A stretch of 15,816 bases of DNA. Source: an uncultured Oscillospiraceae bacterium (GTDB taxonomy: Bacteria > Bacillota_A > Clostridia > Oscillospirales > Oscillospiraceae). Shown one piece after another: positions 1 through 7,783 of this stretch (position 1 is the stretch's first letter; each line of letters starts with the position of its first letter). The DNA is taken from contig CALWWO010000155.1 of NCBI GenBank assembly GCA_944385265.1, positions 1-15,816 on the forward strand, read 5' to 3'. The notes below the pieces were generated by a model, which made no database searches, was not told where the DNA came from, and worked only from the letters and a program-made list of their open reading frames with translations. The translations under genes and the position numbers were made by a program.

Positions 1-460
1 CACGCTGCTTCTGCCCGCCGGATACCTCATATGGGTACTTTTTTAAGATATCTGAAATACCTAGCTGTTCCGCGATAGGAGTTATACGTTTTTTCATTTC
101 AGACGGCTTTTTCCCCGATAGCACCAGCGGCAGATAAATATTATCCTCCAATGAAAATGTATCTAGGAGATTGAACTCCTGAAACACGAAGCCCAAGTGC
201 TCACGCCGGAAAACAGCGACGGCGGACTCTTTTATCTTTGAAAGATCCTTCCCGTCAAGGCGGACGTTTCCGGACGTAGGCTTATCAAGCGCGGCGAGGA
301 TATTCAAAAGCGTAGTTTTACCTGAGCCGGATTCGCCCATGATCGCTACATACGCGGCCTCCTCCACGGTGGAGCTCACATTTGAAAGTGCCTGAACCTG
401 ATTGCCTCCGAAGCGGGTGGCATATATTTTTTTGACTGAATCGACTTCCAACATGCTCAT
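1..460 (-). CDS. ABC transporter ATP-binding protein, BceA-like (partial, C-terminus off the left edge)
   Basis: This is the ATPase of an ABC transporter, truncated by the window edge after about 153 residues. Visible in order are the Walker A motif GESGSGKTT at residues 42-49 or so, the Q-loop in FVFQEFNLLD, and the ABC signature SGGQKQR at about 147-153, where the window ends. The ATG at 458-460 follows an AGGAGG site with 9 bases of spacing. The kinase and response regulator genes immediately upstream on the same strand match the Bce/Psd/Yxd organisation, in which the ATPase pairs with a large 10-TM permease and removes cell-wall-active peptide antibiotics from their targets. The permease is not visible, so the Bce assignment rests on context and on similarity to the MacB/LolD-like ATPase class. 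A dedicated promoter region seems to precede the gene. Confidence 0.9.
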   Translation of the reverse strand, partial: MSMLEVDSVKKIYATRFGGNQVQALSNVSSTVEEAAYVAIMGESGSGKTTLLNILAALDKPTSGNVRLDGKDLSKIKESAVAVFRREHLGFVFQEFNLLDTFSLEDNIYLPLVLSGKKPSEMKKRITPIAEQLGISDILKKYPYEVSGGQKQR

Positions 461-493
461 CGATCTCTTCCTCCTTTTGCTTTTTGCAGCTCT

Positions 494-571
494 ATTGTAG
501 CAAGAAAGGGAAATGTGCCGCCATAGATTCGGCTTACATTTCCCCCTCGATTTCTTACGTTTTTGTAAGAA
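494..571 (-). promoter_or_regulatory. Candidate control region of the ABC transporter gene (extended -10, hairpin, inverted repeat)
   Basis: The 112-base gap between kinase and ATPase genes holds three elements. An extended -10 (TGC then TACAAT, minus strand, plus-strand positions 494-499) has no good -35. A hairpin spans 508-544, with a 9-bp outer stem and a 4-bp inner stem. An inverted repeat TTCTTAC/GTAAGAA spans 552-571; its core on the plus strand, TTACG-N4-TGTAA, is close to the TnACA-N4-TGTAA box I recall for BceR-type regulators. A weak -35 together with an upstream inverted repeat fits an activator-dependent promoter. The regulator assignment is inference. Confidence 0.5.
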
Positions 572-572
572 G

Positions 573-1562
573 TCATTCCACCTTCAAATTTTCATGCTCC
601 AAATAGATCCGCACTACGGTCCCGCTGTCCAAAGACGAGTTTATCGCTATGCGATGTCCCAGATTATTGCATATCCGTTTGCACAAATAAAGTCCGATAC
701 CGCTGGCTTTTTTATCGCTGCGCCCATTATAGCCGGTAAAACTTTTTTCAAACACCCTCGGTATATCCTCCGGCGCTATACCGATACCCGTATCGCGGAT
801 GCACAGCGTCGCCGACTCTTCCATATCTATCGTGATAGATCCTGAATTCGTATATTTCAGCGCGTTTGACAGCACCTGCTCGATAACGAAAGAGAGCCAC
901 TTTTCATCGGTAAGCACCTTCGCATGAAGCGGCTCATATTGCAGACTGATTTTTTTGCGTATAAACTGCCCCGCAAATTTCTTGACCGCTTCTCGCACAA
1001 TATCGTCCAGCTCCTGTTCTCTGAAAACATAATCCTTGTAATCGGAGTCCATCCGCAGGAAAGCAAGGACCATTTCAACATACTGCTCGATGCGCTGCAA
1101 CTCCTCAGACAGCTGTCTTGAAAGCCGCGAATCCTCATTTTGAAGCGTCAGTTTCATGGCGGCTATCGGCGTTTTTATCTGATGCGCCCATGTCGTATAA
1201 TAGTCGATCATTTCCTGATAGCGTGCCGTCATATCAGTCTGAAGTTCACTCTGCTCCTGCTTCAATATCTCGATAATATTTTGATAATCCACGTCATCCT
1301 GCGACTGCACATCGGGAAAATGCTCCATAAGCGGCGCAGGCAGCCGGCTTATCTCCATCAGCCTTTTATGCTTTGCCCTTGCTTTTTGGATATCGAAAAT
1401 CAAAAATATGACGGAGAATAGCGCGCAGACCGATGCGGGATATATCACAGCGCCGAACGGCAGATCATATAAATAAAAGGTTATCAAAAATGCCAGAATA
1501 AAAGAAAAGAAGATACAAAGCGCTCTTTTCCTCTGCTTTAAATACATATTAAGGATACCCAT
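573..1562 (-). CDS. Intramembrane-sensing histidine kinase, BceS-like
   Basis: A sensor kinase of 329 residues. Two N-terminal membrane segments (about residues 15-32 and 37-57) are joined by a very short extracytoplasmic loop, typical of kinases that sense through a partner transporter and not through a ligand domain. The catalytic part shows the H-box HQIKTP (phosphoacceptor H127), the N-box LSNALKYT (N233), DTGIGI (from 257) and GIGLYL (from 288). The ATG at 1560-1562 follows AAGGAG with good spacing. Upstream in-frame codons would overlap the response regulator gene and have no better site. It starts 11 bases after the regulator stop, so the two are co-translated. Expected to phosphorylate the adjacent regulator when the Bce-like transporter meets its peptide substrate. 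Confidence 0.92.
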   Translation of the reverse strand: MGILNMYLKQRKRALCIFFSFILAFLITFYLYDLPFGAVIYPASVCALFSVIFLIFDIQKARAKHKRLMEISRLPAPLMEHFPDVQSQDDVDYQNIIEILKQEQSELQTDMTARYQEMIDYYTTWAHQIKTPIAAMKLTLQNEDSRLSRQLSEELQRIEQYVEMVLAFLRMDSDYKDYVFREQELDDIVREAVKKFAGQFIRKKISLQYEPLHAKVLTDEKWLSFVIEQVLSNALKYTNSGSITIDMEESATLCIRDTGIGIAPEDIPRVFEKSFTGYNGRSDKKASGIGLYLCKRICNNLGHRIAINSSLDSGTVVRIYLEHENLKVE

Positions 1563-1573
1563 ACGCCGTCTCC

Positions 1574-2245
1574 TTATCCGATGATATAGCCCACGCCGAA
1601 TTTCGTGGTGATAAAATCGCAAAGCCCCGCCGCGTCAAGCTTCTTCCGCAGGCGATTTACATTTACCGTGAGAGTATTTTCATCTACGAAGCTATCCGTC
1701 TCCCACAAGCGCTGCATAAGCTTTTCGCGACTCACTATCTTGCCTTTATTTTCCATAAGAGCGAGCAGGATGCGGTATTCGTTTTTTGTCAGATCGATCA
1801 CTTCATCTCCGTAAGTCAGCGTACCGTCACCAGTACTCAGCAATGCGCCCCTATGCTCCAAAACCGGCACGGCTGCACCAAAATCGTACGTCCGGCGCAG
1901 CATTGCCTGTATCTTTGCCATGAGCACGCTCTGATCAAAAGGCTTTGCTATAAAATCGTCCGCTCCCATATTCATCGCCATAACGATATTCATATTGTCA
2001 GAGGCGGAAGAAATAAAGATTATAGGGACCTTTGAAACCTTCCGTATCTCGCCGCACCAGTAATAGCCGTTAAAAAACGGAAGGGATATATCCAATAGGA
2101 CGAGATGCGGATCATATTCGGAAAAATCAGACATGACGTTTCGGAAATTCTGAACGCATTTCGCGTCTAGCTCCCACATTTTTGTCTGCTCTGCAATGGC
2201 GGATGAAATTCCAGGGTCATCTTCAATAATCAAAATTCGGTACAT
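1574..2245 (-). CDS. OmpR/PhoB-family response regulator, BceR-like
   Basis: A DNA-binding response regulator of 223 residues, normal for the family. The receiver domain has the acidic pocket E8-D9-D10, phosphoacceptor D52 in LVLLDISLP, the Ser at about 80 and K101 in FIAKPF. A winged-helix domain fills the second half, with the recognition region near DENTLTVNVNRLRKKL. The ATG at 2243-2245 follows AGGAAGGG; the open frame extends much further upstream into queA but without homology. It likely activates the downstream ABC transporter. The 80-base gap to queA shows no clear terminator or strong promoter, so partial read-through from queA is possible. Confidence 0.93.
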   Translation of the reverse strand: MYRILIIEDDPGISSAIAEQTKMWELDAKCVQNFRNVMSDFSEYDPHLVLLDISLPFFNGYYWCGEIRKVSKVPIIFISSASDNMNIVMAMNMGADDFIAKPFDQSVLMAKIQAMLRRTYDFGAAVPVLEHRGALLSTGDGTLTYGDEVIDLTKNEYRILLALMENKGKIVSREKLMQRLWETDSFVDENTLTVNVNRLRKKLDAAGLCDFITTKFGVGYIIG

Positions 2246-2325
2246 GGTATCCCTTCCTGTTACTGATGCAAAATTGTCGTTTTGTCCGCGGCAGCCGTTT
2301 TTATGATGCGGCGCGGCGGTATGAT

Positions 2326-3354
2326 CTATATTATGAGCATTGCATCGCCAAAGCTGAAAAAGCGGTAGCGCTCCTTTACTGCCTCCGCATACGCTCGCAG
2401 CACGTTTTCTCGTCCCGCAAGAGCCGATACGAGCATTATCAGCGTGCTCTCCGGCAGATGGAAATTTGTGATCAGTCCGTCTATACATTTAAATTTATAT
2501 CCCGGATATATGAAGGCGTTCGTCCAGCCGGAATACGGGTCAAGATGCCCGCTGTCCTCTGCGCGCGACTCAAGCGTGCGGCACGAGGTCGTACCGACGG
2601 CTATGACGCGTCCGCCGGACGATTTTGTTTTATTTATGATATCCGCCGTCTCCTGCGGTATCACACAGTACTCGGCGTGCATGACATGCTCGGTTATATC
2701 ATCCGCCTTTACGGGACGGAACGTCCCCAATCCCACGTGGAGCGTCACGTACGCAAGGTTTACTCCCTTTGCCGCTATCTTATCCAAAAGCTCGTTCGTA
2801 AAATGAAGCCCTGCTGTCGGAGCAGCCGCCGAGCCTGAAACACGGTTATAGACAGTCTGGTATCGCTCCGAATCCTCGAGCTCTTCATGGATGTATGGCG
2901 GCAACGGGGTCTTTCCGAGCTTTTCGAGTACCTCTAAAAAAATGCCGTCATAAAAGAATTTCACAAGTCTGTTTCCGCCCTCTATCTCGTCTACGACTTC
3001 GGCATGGAGCTCGTCATCGCCGAAAACAAGCTTTGTTCCCGTCCTTGTTTTTCTTCCCGGGCGCGACAGGCATTCCCATATTCCGTCTCCTTTATCGTTT
3101 AATAAAACAAGCTCGACCGCTCCTCCTGTTTCACGCTTACCCAAAAGGCGCGCCGGAATTACGCGCGAGTCGTTCATAACGAGACAGTCTCCGGGATTCA
3201 AAAACTCAGGCAGCTCGTAAAACCGGTGATGCTGCGTTTCGCCGCTGCGTTTGTTGAGCAGCATGAGTCTGGACTCGTCCCTTTTATCTATGGGCGTTTG
3301 TGCTATAAATTCTTCTGGTAAATCAAAATAAAAATCTGTTCTTTTCAAAGCCAT
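2326..3354 (-). CDS. queA: S-adenosylmethionine:tRNA ribosyltransferase-isomerase
   Basis: A full-length QueA of 342 residues. It transfers and isomerises the ribosyl part of S-adenosylmethionine onto 7-aminomethyl-7-deazaguanine in tRNA, giving epoxyqueuosine, the penultimate queuosine step. Family hallmarks include the N-terminal [16 protein letters not shown], the DSRVIPARL segment, the PLPPYI segment, TAGLHFT, the GLGTFRPV block, and [15 protein letters not shown] near the C-terminus. The ATG at 3352-3354 gives the usual family N-terminus. The ribosome site GGAG ends only about 2 bases before it, unusually close, suggesting weak translation. No other queuosine gene (tgt, queG/queH) lies beside it in the window. 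Confidence 0.96.
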   Translation of the reverse strand: MALKRTDFYFDLPEEFIAQTPIDKRDESRLMLLNKRSGETQHHRFYELPEFLNPGDCLVMNDSRVIPARLLGKRETGGAVELVLLNDKGDGIWECLSRPGRKTRTGTKLVFGDDELHAEVVDEIEGGNRLVKFFYDGIFLEVLEKLGKTPLPPYIHEELEDSERYQTVYNRVSGSAAAPTAGLHFTNELLDKIAAKGVNLAYVTLHVGLGTFRPVKADDITEHVMHAEYCVIPQETADIINKTKSSGGRVIAVGTTSCRTLESRAEDSGHLDPYSGWTNAFIYPGYKFKCIDGLITNFHLPESTLIMLVSALAGRENVLRAYAEAVKERYRFFSFGDAMLII

Positions 3355-3361
3355 ATCTCCA

Positions 3362-3390
3362 TTGACACAAAATGCTGGGTGTGTTAATAT
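3362..3390 (+). promoter_or_regulatory. Near-consensus sigma-A-type promoter for asd-dapA-dapB
   Basis: TTGACA at 3362-3367 and TAATAT at 3385-3390 are separated by exactly 17 bases. The predicted transcription start is near 3397, giving a leader of about 109 bases before asd. The -35 begins only 8 bases upstream of the queA start codon on the other strand. Confidence 0.75.
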
Positions 3391-3405
3391 TTTTCTAACT
3401 ACGTA

Positions 3406-3434
3406 ATTATAGTACATTTTTTCTTATTTGAACA
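3406..3434 (-). promoter_or_regulatory. Candidate promoter for queA
   Basis: On the minus strand there is a perfect TATAAT (plus-strand 3406-3411), with a poor -35, TGTTCA, 17 bases upstream (3429-3434). The predicted start near 3399 gives a leader of about 45 bases. It faces the asd promoter, and the two predicted start points almost coincide. Confidence 0.5.
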
Positions 3435-3473
3435 GTGATACTTTATGCGGTTTGTACGGCGCAACAAAATTTT

Positions 3474-3491
3474 CTATATTGAATAATATAG
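3474..3491 (+). other. Hairpin just upstream of the asd ribosome binding site
   Basis: CTATATT and AATATAG form a perfect 7-bp stem with a 4-base GAAT loop. It ends 4 bases before the GGAGG at 3496-3500. It could tune translation start or RNA stability. It is AT-rich and short, so the effect is uncertain, and the leader is too short for a lysine riboswitch. Confidence 0.35.
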
Positions 3492-3505
3492 CTATGGAGG
3501 CAATT

Positions 3506-4594
3506 ATGAAAAAGTTCAAAGTTGGCGTTGTAGGCGCAACAGGCATGGTGGGACAGCGTTTTGTGTCTCTTCTTGAAAATCATCCTTGGTTTGAACTGAC
3601 GACTGTCGCGGCGAGTCCGCGTTCTGCCGGCAAAACATATAAAGAGGCGATAGGAAGCCGATGGGCTATGCCCTCTCCTATGCCGGCAAAAGCCGCCGAG
3701 CTCATAGTAAAAAATGCTGAAGACGACGCTGAAAAAATCGCCGCCGAGGTTGATTTTATTTTTTCGGCTGTCGATATGAAAAAAGACGAGATACGCGCGC
3801 TTGAGGAAAAATACGCTAAACTGGAATGTCCGGTCGTTTCAAACAACAGCGCTCACCGCTGGACGGAGGACGTACCGATGGTGGTGCCCGAAATCAATCC
3901 GGAGCATATAAAAATCATCGATGCACAGCGAAAACGTCTCGGCGTTAAACGCGGGTTTATCGCCGTTAAATCAAACTGCTCGCTGCAGAGCTATGTCCCC
4001 GCGCTTCATCCGCTCAAGGATGAATTTGGGCTCACAAAAGCTCTTGTCTGCACGTATCAGGCCATATCAGGCGCAGGAAAGACGTTTGAGACATGGCCGG
4101 AGATGACAGATAACGTTATCCCCTATATAGGCGGCGAGGAGGAAAAATCCGAAAGAGAGCCGCTCAAGCTCTGGGGCAGAATAGAAAACGGTGTTATAAA
4201 ACCGGCGGATAGCCCGTCCATCACGGCGCAGTGTATCAGAGTCGCAGCGTCCGACGGGCATATGGCAGCTGTTTTTATGAGCTTTGACAAGAAGCCCGCT
4301 ATTGAGCAGATACTTGAAAAATGGAAAAACTTCAGCGGAAGACCTCAGGAGCTTTGTCTCCCCTCTGCTCCAAAGCAGTTTTTACACTATTTCACAGAGG
4401 ATGACAGACCGCAGACAAAGCTTGACCGTAATCTTGAAAACGGAATGGCTGTTTCCATAGGCAGGCTAAGACCCGACACGCAGTACGACTATAAATTCGT
4501 CTGTCTCAGCCACAACACGTTAAGAGGCGCGGCAGGCGGCGCGATGCTTTTGGCTGAGCTGCTCTGCGCGGAAAACTACATTACTCAAAAATAA
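3506..4594 (+). CDS. asd: Aspartate-semialdehyde dehydrogenase, archaeal/fungal-type
   Basis: Reduces aspartyl-4-phosphate to aspartate 4-semialdehyde with NADPH, the branch point to lysine/diaminopimelate and threonine/methionine. The 362-residue protein has the nucleotide-binding GVVGATGMVGQRF (about 7-19), SNNSAHR (112-118), the catalytic cysteine C158 in VKSNCSLQS, the YQAISGAGKTFETWPEM block and catalytic H252 in DGHMAAVF. The SNNSAHR and SNCSLQ pattern is that of the archaeal/fungal branch, not the E. coli type. The ATG at 3506 follows GGAGG with 5 bases of spacing; the in-frame ATG at 3494 overlaps that site. It is first in a three-gene operon, with dapA starting 21 bases after its stop. 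Confidence 0.95.
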   Translation: MKKFKVGVVGATGMVGQRFVSLLENHPWFELTTVAASPRSAGKTYKEAIGSRWAMPSPMPAKAAELIVKNAEDDAEKIAAEVDFIFSAVDMKKDEIRALEEKYAKLECPVVSNNSAHRWTEDVPMVVPEINPEHIKIIDAQRKRLGVKRGFIAVKSNCSLQSYVPALHPLKDEFGLTKALVCTYQAISGAGKTFETWPEMTDNVIPYIGGEEEKSEREPLKLWGRIENGVIKPADSPSITAQCIRVAASDGHMAAVFMSFDKKPAIEQILEKWKNFSGRPQELCLPSAPKQFLHYFTEDDRPQTKLDRNLENGMAVSIGRLRPDTQYDYKFVCLSHNTLRGAAGGAMLLAELLCAENYITQK

Positions 4595-4615
4595 CTGATA
4601 AGGAAGTATATTGTT

Positions 4616-5503
4616 ATGAAAACTCCTATTTTTACAGGCTCTTGCACAGCCATTATCACGCCGTACGATCATGACGGCTCTATCAATTTCAACAAAATGG
4701 CGGAGCTTATCGATTTTCAAGCCGAAAACGGCACAGCCGCGCTTGTAGTATGCGGCACCACCGGTGAAAATGCAACGCAGACTGTTGAAGAGCATGAGGA
4801 GATCGTCGATTTCTGCACGCAGCATAACAACGGCAGAATGAAGATAATCGCCGGTATCGGCAGCAACGACACGATGACCGCTCTGCGTCTTGGCAAAAGC
4901 GCGATGAAATCCGGCGCTGACGCCGTTCTTATGATCACACCGTACTACAACAAAGCGACACAGCAGGGACTTGTTAAGCATTTCTCATATGTCGCTGACC
5001 GCGTAGATCTGCCTATGATCCTGTACAATGTTCCGTCAAGAACAGGCATCGGGATCACCGTAGATACATACAAGGAGCTTTCAAAGCATCCCAATATCAA
5101 CGGCATCAAAGAAGCATCCAGCGATTTTACCTTGTTTGCGCGTACACGCGCAGTATGCGGCGACGATATGAACATCTGGTGCGGGAACGACGATCAGATA
5201 GTGCCGATGATGTCGCTTGGCGCGCTCGGCGTTATTTCTGTCGCTTCAAACATTGTCCCCGCTCAGGTAGCCGAGATCTGTCGTCTATGTCTTGATGGCA
5301 ACTTTGCAGACGGAGCAAAGCTTTTCCTCGAATATGTCGAACTGTTTGCTGATTTGTTTATCGAAGTTAACCCCATCCCGGTGAAAACCGCGATGAATCT
5401 TATGGGCATGGATGTCGGTACGTTCCGCCTGCCGCTTTGTGATATGTATCCTAACAACCTTGAAAAGCTGAAGGCTGCAATGCGGAAGAACAATCTTATC
5501 TGA
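4616..5503 (+). CDS. dapA: 4-hydroxy-tetrahydrodipicolinate synthase
   Basis: Condenses pyruvate with aspartate semialdehyde, the first committed step to diaminopimelate and lysine. The 295-residue TIM-barrel protein has GTTGE (T48, T49), catalytic Y137 with R142 in LYNVPSRTG, and the Schiff-base lysine K165 in NGIKEASSD. These positions are offset by a constant 4 from the E. coli numbering I recall, so the active site is intact. The start is preceded by AAGGAAG at a longish spacing of about 11 bases. It lies between asd and dapB in a tight operon. Confidence 0.97.
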   Translation: MKTPIFTGSCTAIITPYDHDGSINFNKMAELIDFQAENGTAALVVCGTTGENATQTVEEHEEIVDFCTQHNNGRMKIIAGIGSNDTMTALRLGKSAMKSGADAVLMITPYYNKATQQGLVKHFSYVADRVDLPMILYNVPSRTGIGITVDTYKELSKHPNINGIKEASSDFTLFARTRAVCGDDMNIWCGNDDQIVPMMSLGALGVISVASNIVPAQVAEICRLCLDGNFADGAKLFLEYVELFADLFIEVNPIPVKTAMNLMGMDVGTFRLPLCDMYPNNLEKLKAAMRKNNLI

Positions 5504-5517
5504 TCAGGAGTAAAACT

Positions 5518-6276
5518 ATGCTAAAGATAATCATCTCGGGCTGTAACGGTCGTATGGGACAAATGCTTACAAAAATCTGCAATGACAACGAGGATATACA
5601 GATAGTCGCAGGATTTGACGTCAAGGACAACGCCAGCGCCGAATATCCGATATTTGCAAATCCAGAGGATTTTACCGGCAGCGCCGACGTACTTGTCGAT
5701 TTTTCAGTGCCTGCCGCATTGGATCCCCTGCTTACATTCTGCGTGTCGAAAAATATCCCCGCCGTCTTGTGCGCCACCGGATATGTGCAGGAGCAGCTCG
5801 AAAAAATAGCCTCCGCTTCTTACCATATCCCTGTTTTCAGATCGGCGAATATGTCGCTCGGCATAAACCTCATCGCCGACCTTGTAAAAAAAGTCGCCGA
5901 AACGCTGGGCAGCGATTTCGACATTGAAATCGTTGAAAAGCACCATAATATGAAGGTAGACGCCCCAAGCGGCACCGCTATCATGCTGGCTGAAGCTATC
6001 GCCTCAGCGCTTCCTTACGAGCCCGAATATGTCTACGATCGCAACTCAAATTACGGTCCCCGCGGCAAGAAGGAGCTTGGTATCTCATCGGTCCGCGGCG
6101 GGACGATCCCAGGCGAGCATGAGGTCATATTCGCCGGAAATCAGGAGGTAATAGAAATAAAGCATACCGCCTATTCGCGGGAGATATTCGCTGTAGGCGC
6201 TGTTCGTGCAGCAAGATTTATGGCAAATATCAAAGCTCCCGGGCTTTACAGCATGTCCGATATTTTAAACGCTTGA
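5518..6276 (+). CDS. dapB: 4-hydroxy-tetrahydrodipicolinate reductase
   Basis: Reduces the DapA product to tetrahydrodipicolinate with NAD(P)H. The 252-residue protein has the dinucleotide-binding GCNGRMG (8-14), a DFS segment at 61-63, the family signature EKHHNMKVDAPSGTA (H142, H143, K146) and a C-terminal tail typical of the family. The gap from dapA is 14 bases and contains CAGGAG. It is the last gene of the operon and is followed by a strong terminator. Genes for the next step (dapL, dapD or ddh) are not in the window. Confidence 0.97.
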   Translation: MLKIIISGCNGRMGQMLTKICNDNEDIQIVAGFDVKDNASAEYPIFANPEDFTGSADVLVDFSVPAALDPLLTFCVSKNIPAVLCATGYVQEQLEKIASASYHIPVFRSANMSLGINLIADLVKKVAETLGSDFDIEIVEKHHNMKVDAPSGTAIMLAEAIASALPYEPEYVYDRNSNYGPRGKKELGISSVRGGTIPGEHEVIFAGNQEVIEIKHTAYSREIFAVGAVRAARFMANIKAPGLYSMSDILNA

Positions 6277-6292
6277 TGCACTGATTTACAGT

Positions 6293-6326
6293 AAAAAACG
6301 ACCTGTTATAAAACAGGTCGTTTTTT
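6293..6326. terminator. Bidirectional rho-independent terminator
   Basis: Two perfectly complementary 15-base arms (6293-6307 and 6312-6326) enclose a 4-base loop. The core stem is CGACCTGTT/AACAGGTCG; six A on the left and six T on the right supply a U-tract on both strands. It ends the dap operon from the left and the PAP2 operon from the right. Confidence 0.93.
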
Positions 6327-6371
6327 CTTATCCCTGCATTCCGCAACAGCATATTGTATCGAAGCTATATA

Positions 6372-6917
6372 TCATTCCTTCAGGAAAAATTTTCCTTTTA
6401 CATCTTTTTCCTGTAAATAATCGGTGATCTTGCAAGCGGCGAAAGAGCAGCATATCGCCAAAAGAATGCCGCCGATTATGTCCGTCGGATAATGCACATA
6501 CAGATATAATCTCGAAAACGCTATCAGTACAGCAAAGGTCAGCGCCGGTATGCCAAATTTTTTATTGTAGTAAAACAGTGCAAGCGCCGCATTGAAAGAT
6601 GCAAGCGTATGCCCTGACGGGAATGAAAAATCCGTTGGTTTCGCTATAAGCAGCTCTATCGCGGTGTTTACATCGAACGGTCTGATCCTGCCTACAAGCG
6701 GCTTCAATGTGAGATTTCCTATTATCCACCCGAGCATGAGCGCCGTTATCATTGCCATCCCGTATTTTCTGCACGACTTTATGCACAGTAAAATCATTGA
6801 CAGTATTATCCACGCAATCCCGCCGTCTCCTAGACGTGTGATCGTTGAAAAAAATACATCTCCTATTTCCGTTCGTACCTGCTGCAAAAAGTCAAGTACG
6901 GCAAATTCCCACGTCAA
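6372..6917 (-). CDS. PAP2-family membrane phosphatase
   Basis: An integral membrane phosphatase of 181 residues with all three PAP2 motifs: K72-x6-R79-P80 in KPLVGRIRPF, FPSGHT at about 99-104, and SRLYLYVHYPTD (R136, H142, D146). Hydrophobic segments surround these motifs. Members act on lipid phosphates such as undecaprenyl pyrophosphate or phosphatidic acid at the outer face of the membrane; the substrate here is not shown. The start is TTG at 6915-6917, preceded by AAAGGAG; an in-frame TGA lies three codons upstream, so no longer start is possible. It follows the 104-residue protein by 33 bases and ends before the shared terminator. Confidence 0.9.
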   Translation of the reverse strand: MTWEFAVLDFLQQVRTEIGDVFFSTITRLGDGGIAWIILSMILLCIKSCRKYGMAMITALMLGWIIGNLTLKPLVGRIRPFDVNTAIELLIAKPTDFSFPSGHTLASFNAALALFYYNKKFGIPALTFAVLIAFSRLYLYVHYPTDIIGGILLAICCSFAACKITDYLQEKDVKGKFFLKE

Positions 6918-6950
6918 ACCGTCTCATCTCCTTTTAATGACAACAATCAT

Positions 6951-7265
6951 TTATTTGCTGCTTGCCTTGATATCTTTTATTTTTAAATGCACATTGTTTT
7001 TCGCGCCGAATTGCATGAGCTTTTTGGATACATCCGCCTTATTGCTGTTTATATATTTCACTACAAGCTCGTCCTTCTTCTCCTTCGGCATTATTGATAT
7101 AAAGCTTTTCGCGGCGGAGGCAGAGAGCTTTTGCCCGCCTGTAAAAAGCCGTCTCAGCATTGGATTTTCCGTCCCTTTTGCCATCTGATCTGCAAGTGCC
7201 GGCAGCAGGACGTCTATCGCCGTATCATAGTCTATATCATCTATTTGAAGCTTTATCTCTATCAT
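6951..7265 (-). CDS. Conserved-looking hypothetical protein, 104 residues
   Basis: I do not recognise this family. The protein is soluble-looking, with no signal peptide or membrane segment and a basic C-terminus. It begins with a strand-like MIEIKLQIDDIDYD and is otherwise mostly predicted helix with many Lys, Ala and Ser. The ATG at 7263-7265 lies inside the end of the upstream P-loop gene, overlapping it by 29 bases, with a GGGGAAAG-like site in that gene. The overlap and shared strand support a real gene made by coupled translation. Confidence 0.72.
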   Translation of the reverse strand: MIEIKLQIDDIDYDTAIDVLLPALADQMAKGTENPMLRRLFTGGQKLSASAAKSFISIMPKEKKDELVVKYINSNKADVSKKLMQFGAKNNVHLKIKDIKASSK

Positions 7266-7782
7266 CGTATTCTTTCCCCATAACGCTTCGGTAAATCAGC
7301 CGCGCAGTATCCCCCACGTCAAGACCGCTTACATCGATTTTCATCGTATCTTGAGCGTCATAATCGTTTAATCTCGCAAGGCTCTTTTCATAATCCATAG
7401 TCGATCGTATTCCCGCAAGCACGTCCTTCCCCACACGGACTTTCAGCTCCTCCGGAGTGCTTATGAGGGAAAAACGGTATGTACTGTAATTTGCCGCCGC
7501 GATTTTTGTACTTATCATCTCAAACGTGTCAGGCTCATTCATTACCCAGCAGAATACCACATTTTCATACATATTGCAATTTAAAAAAGAAGACAGTAAA
7601 TACGCGATATTCCTTATCACCATCGCCTTAGTCTCATCGTTTACCGCAAACGGATCCGCATCCCAGCACCAATCGCCGTCAAGCAGCACAGCTCTCGGCA
7701 GCATTTTTTTAAGCCGCTGTGAAACAGAAGATTTCCCTATCCCCATCGTCCCGTTTATTACGATCAAGCGTTTTTCAGCCAT
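7237..7782 (-). CDS. Small P-loop NTPase / putative kinase
   Basis: A 181-residue protein with an N-terminal Walker A, GTMGIGKSS (residues 11-19), right after a hydrophobic strand (LIVIN), the layout of small nucleoside or sugar kinases and related AAA-type proteins. DGDW at about 36-39 may be the acidic partner motif. The substrate cannot be read from the sequence. The ATG at 7780-7782 lies 1 base after the aldo/keto reductase stop; a TTG six codons earlier is possible but less like the family start. No strong ribosome site is visible, suggesting translation by termination-reinitiation. Confidence 0.8.
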   Translation of the reverse strand: MAEKRLIVINGTMGIGKSSVSQRLKKMLPRAVLLDGDWCWDADPFAVNDETKAMVIRNIAYLLSSFLNCNMYENVVFCWVMNEPDTFEMISTKIAAANYSTYRFSLISTPEELKVRVGKDVLAGIRSTMDYEKSLARLNDYDAQDTMKIDVSGLDVGDTARLIYRSVMGKEYDDRDKASNR

Positions 7783-7783
7783 A

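Noticed and set aside
2246..2325. Terminator or promoter between queA and the response regulator gene
   Set aside because: Only a weak 5-bp repeat (CAAAA/TTTTG) without a T-run, and no -10/-35 pair on the minus strand, so nothing is called.
2266..2838. 190-codon plus-strand frame antisense to queA
   Set aside because: It lies opposite a clear full-length queA, has no recognisable domain and is explained as a shadow frame.
3397..3505. Lysine riboswitch or T-box in the asd leader
   Set aside because: The leader is only about 109 bases, with one small hairpin; the T-box sequence and the multi-helix lysine aptamer are absent.
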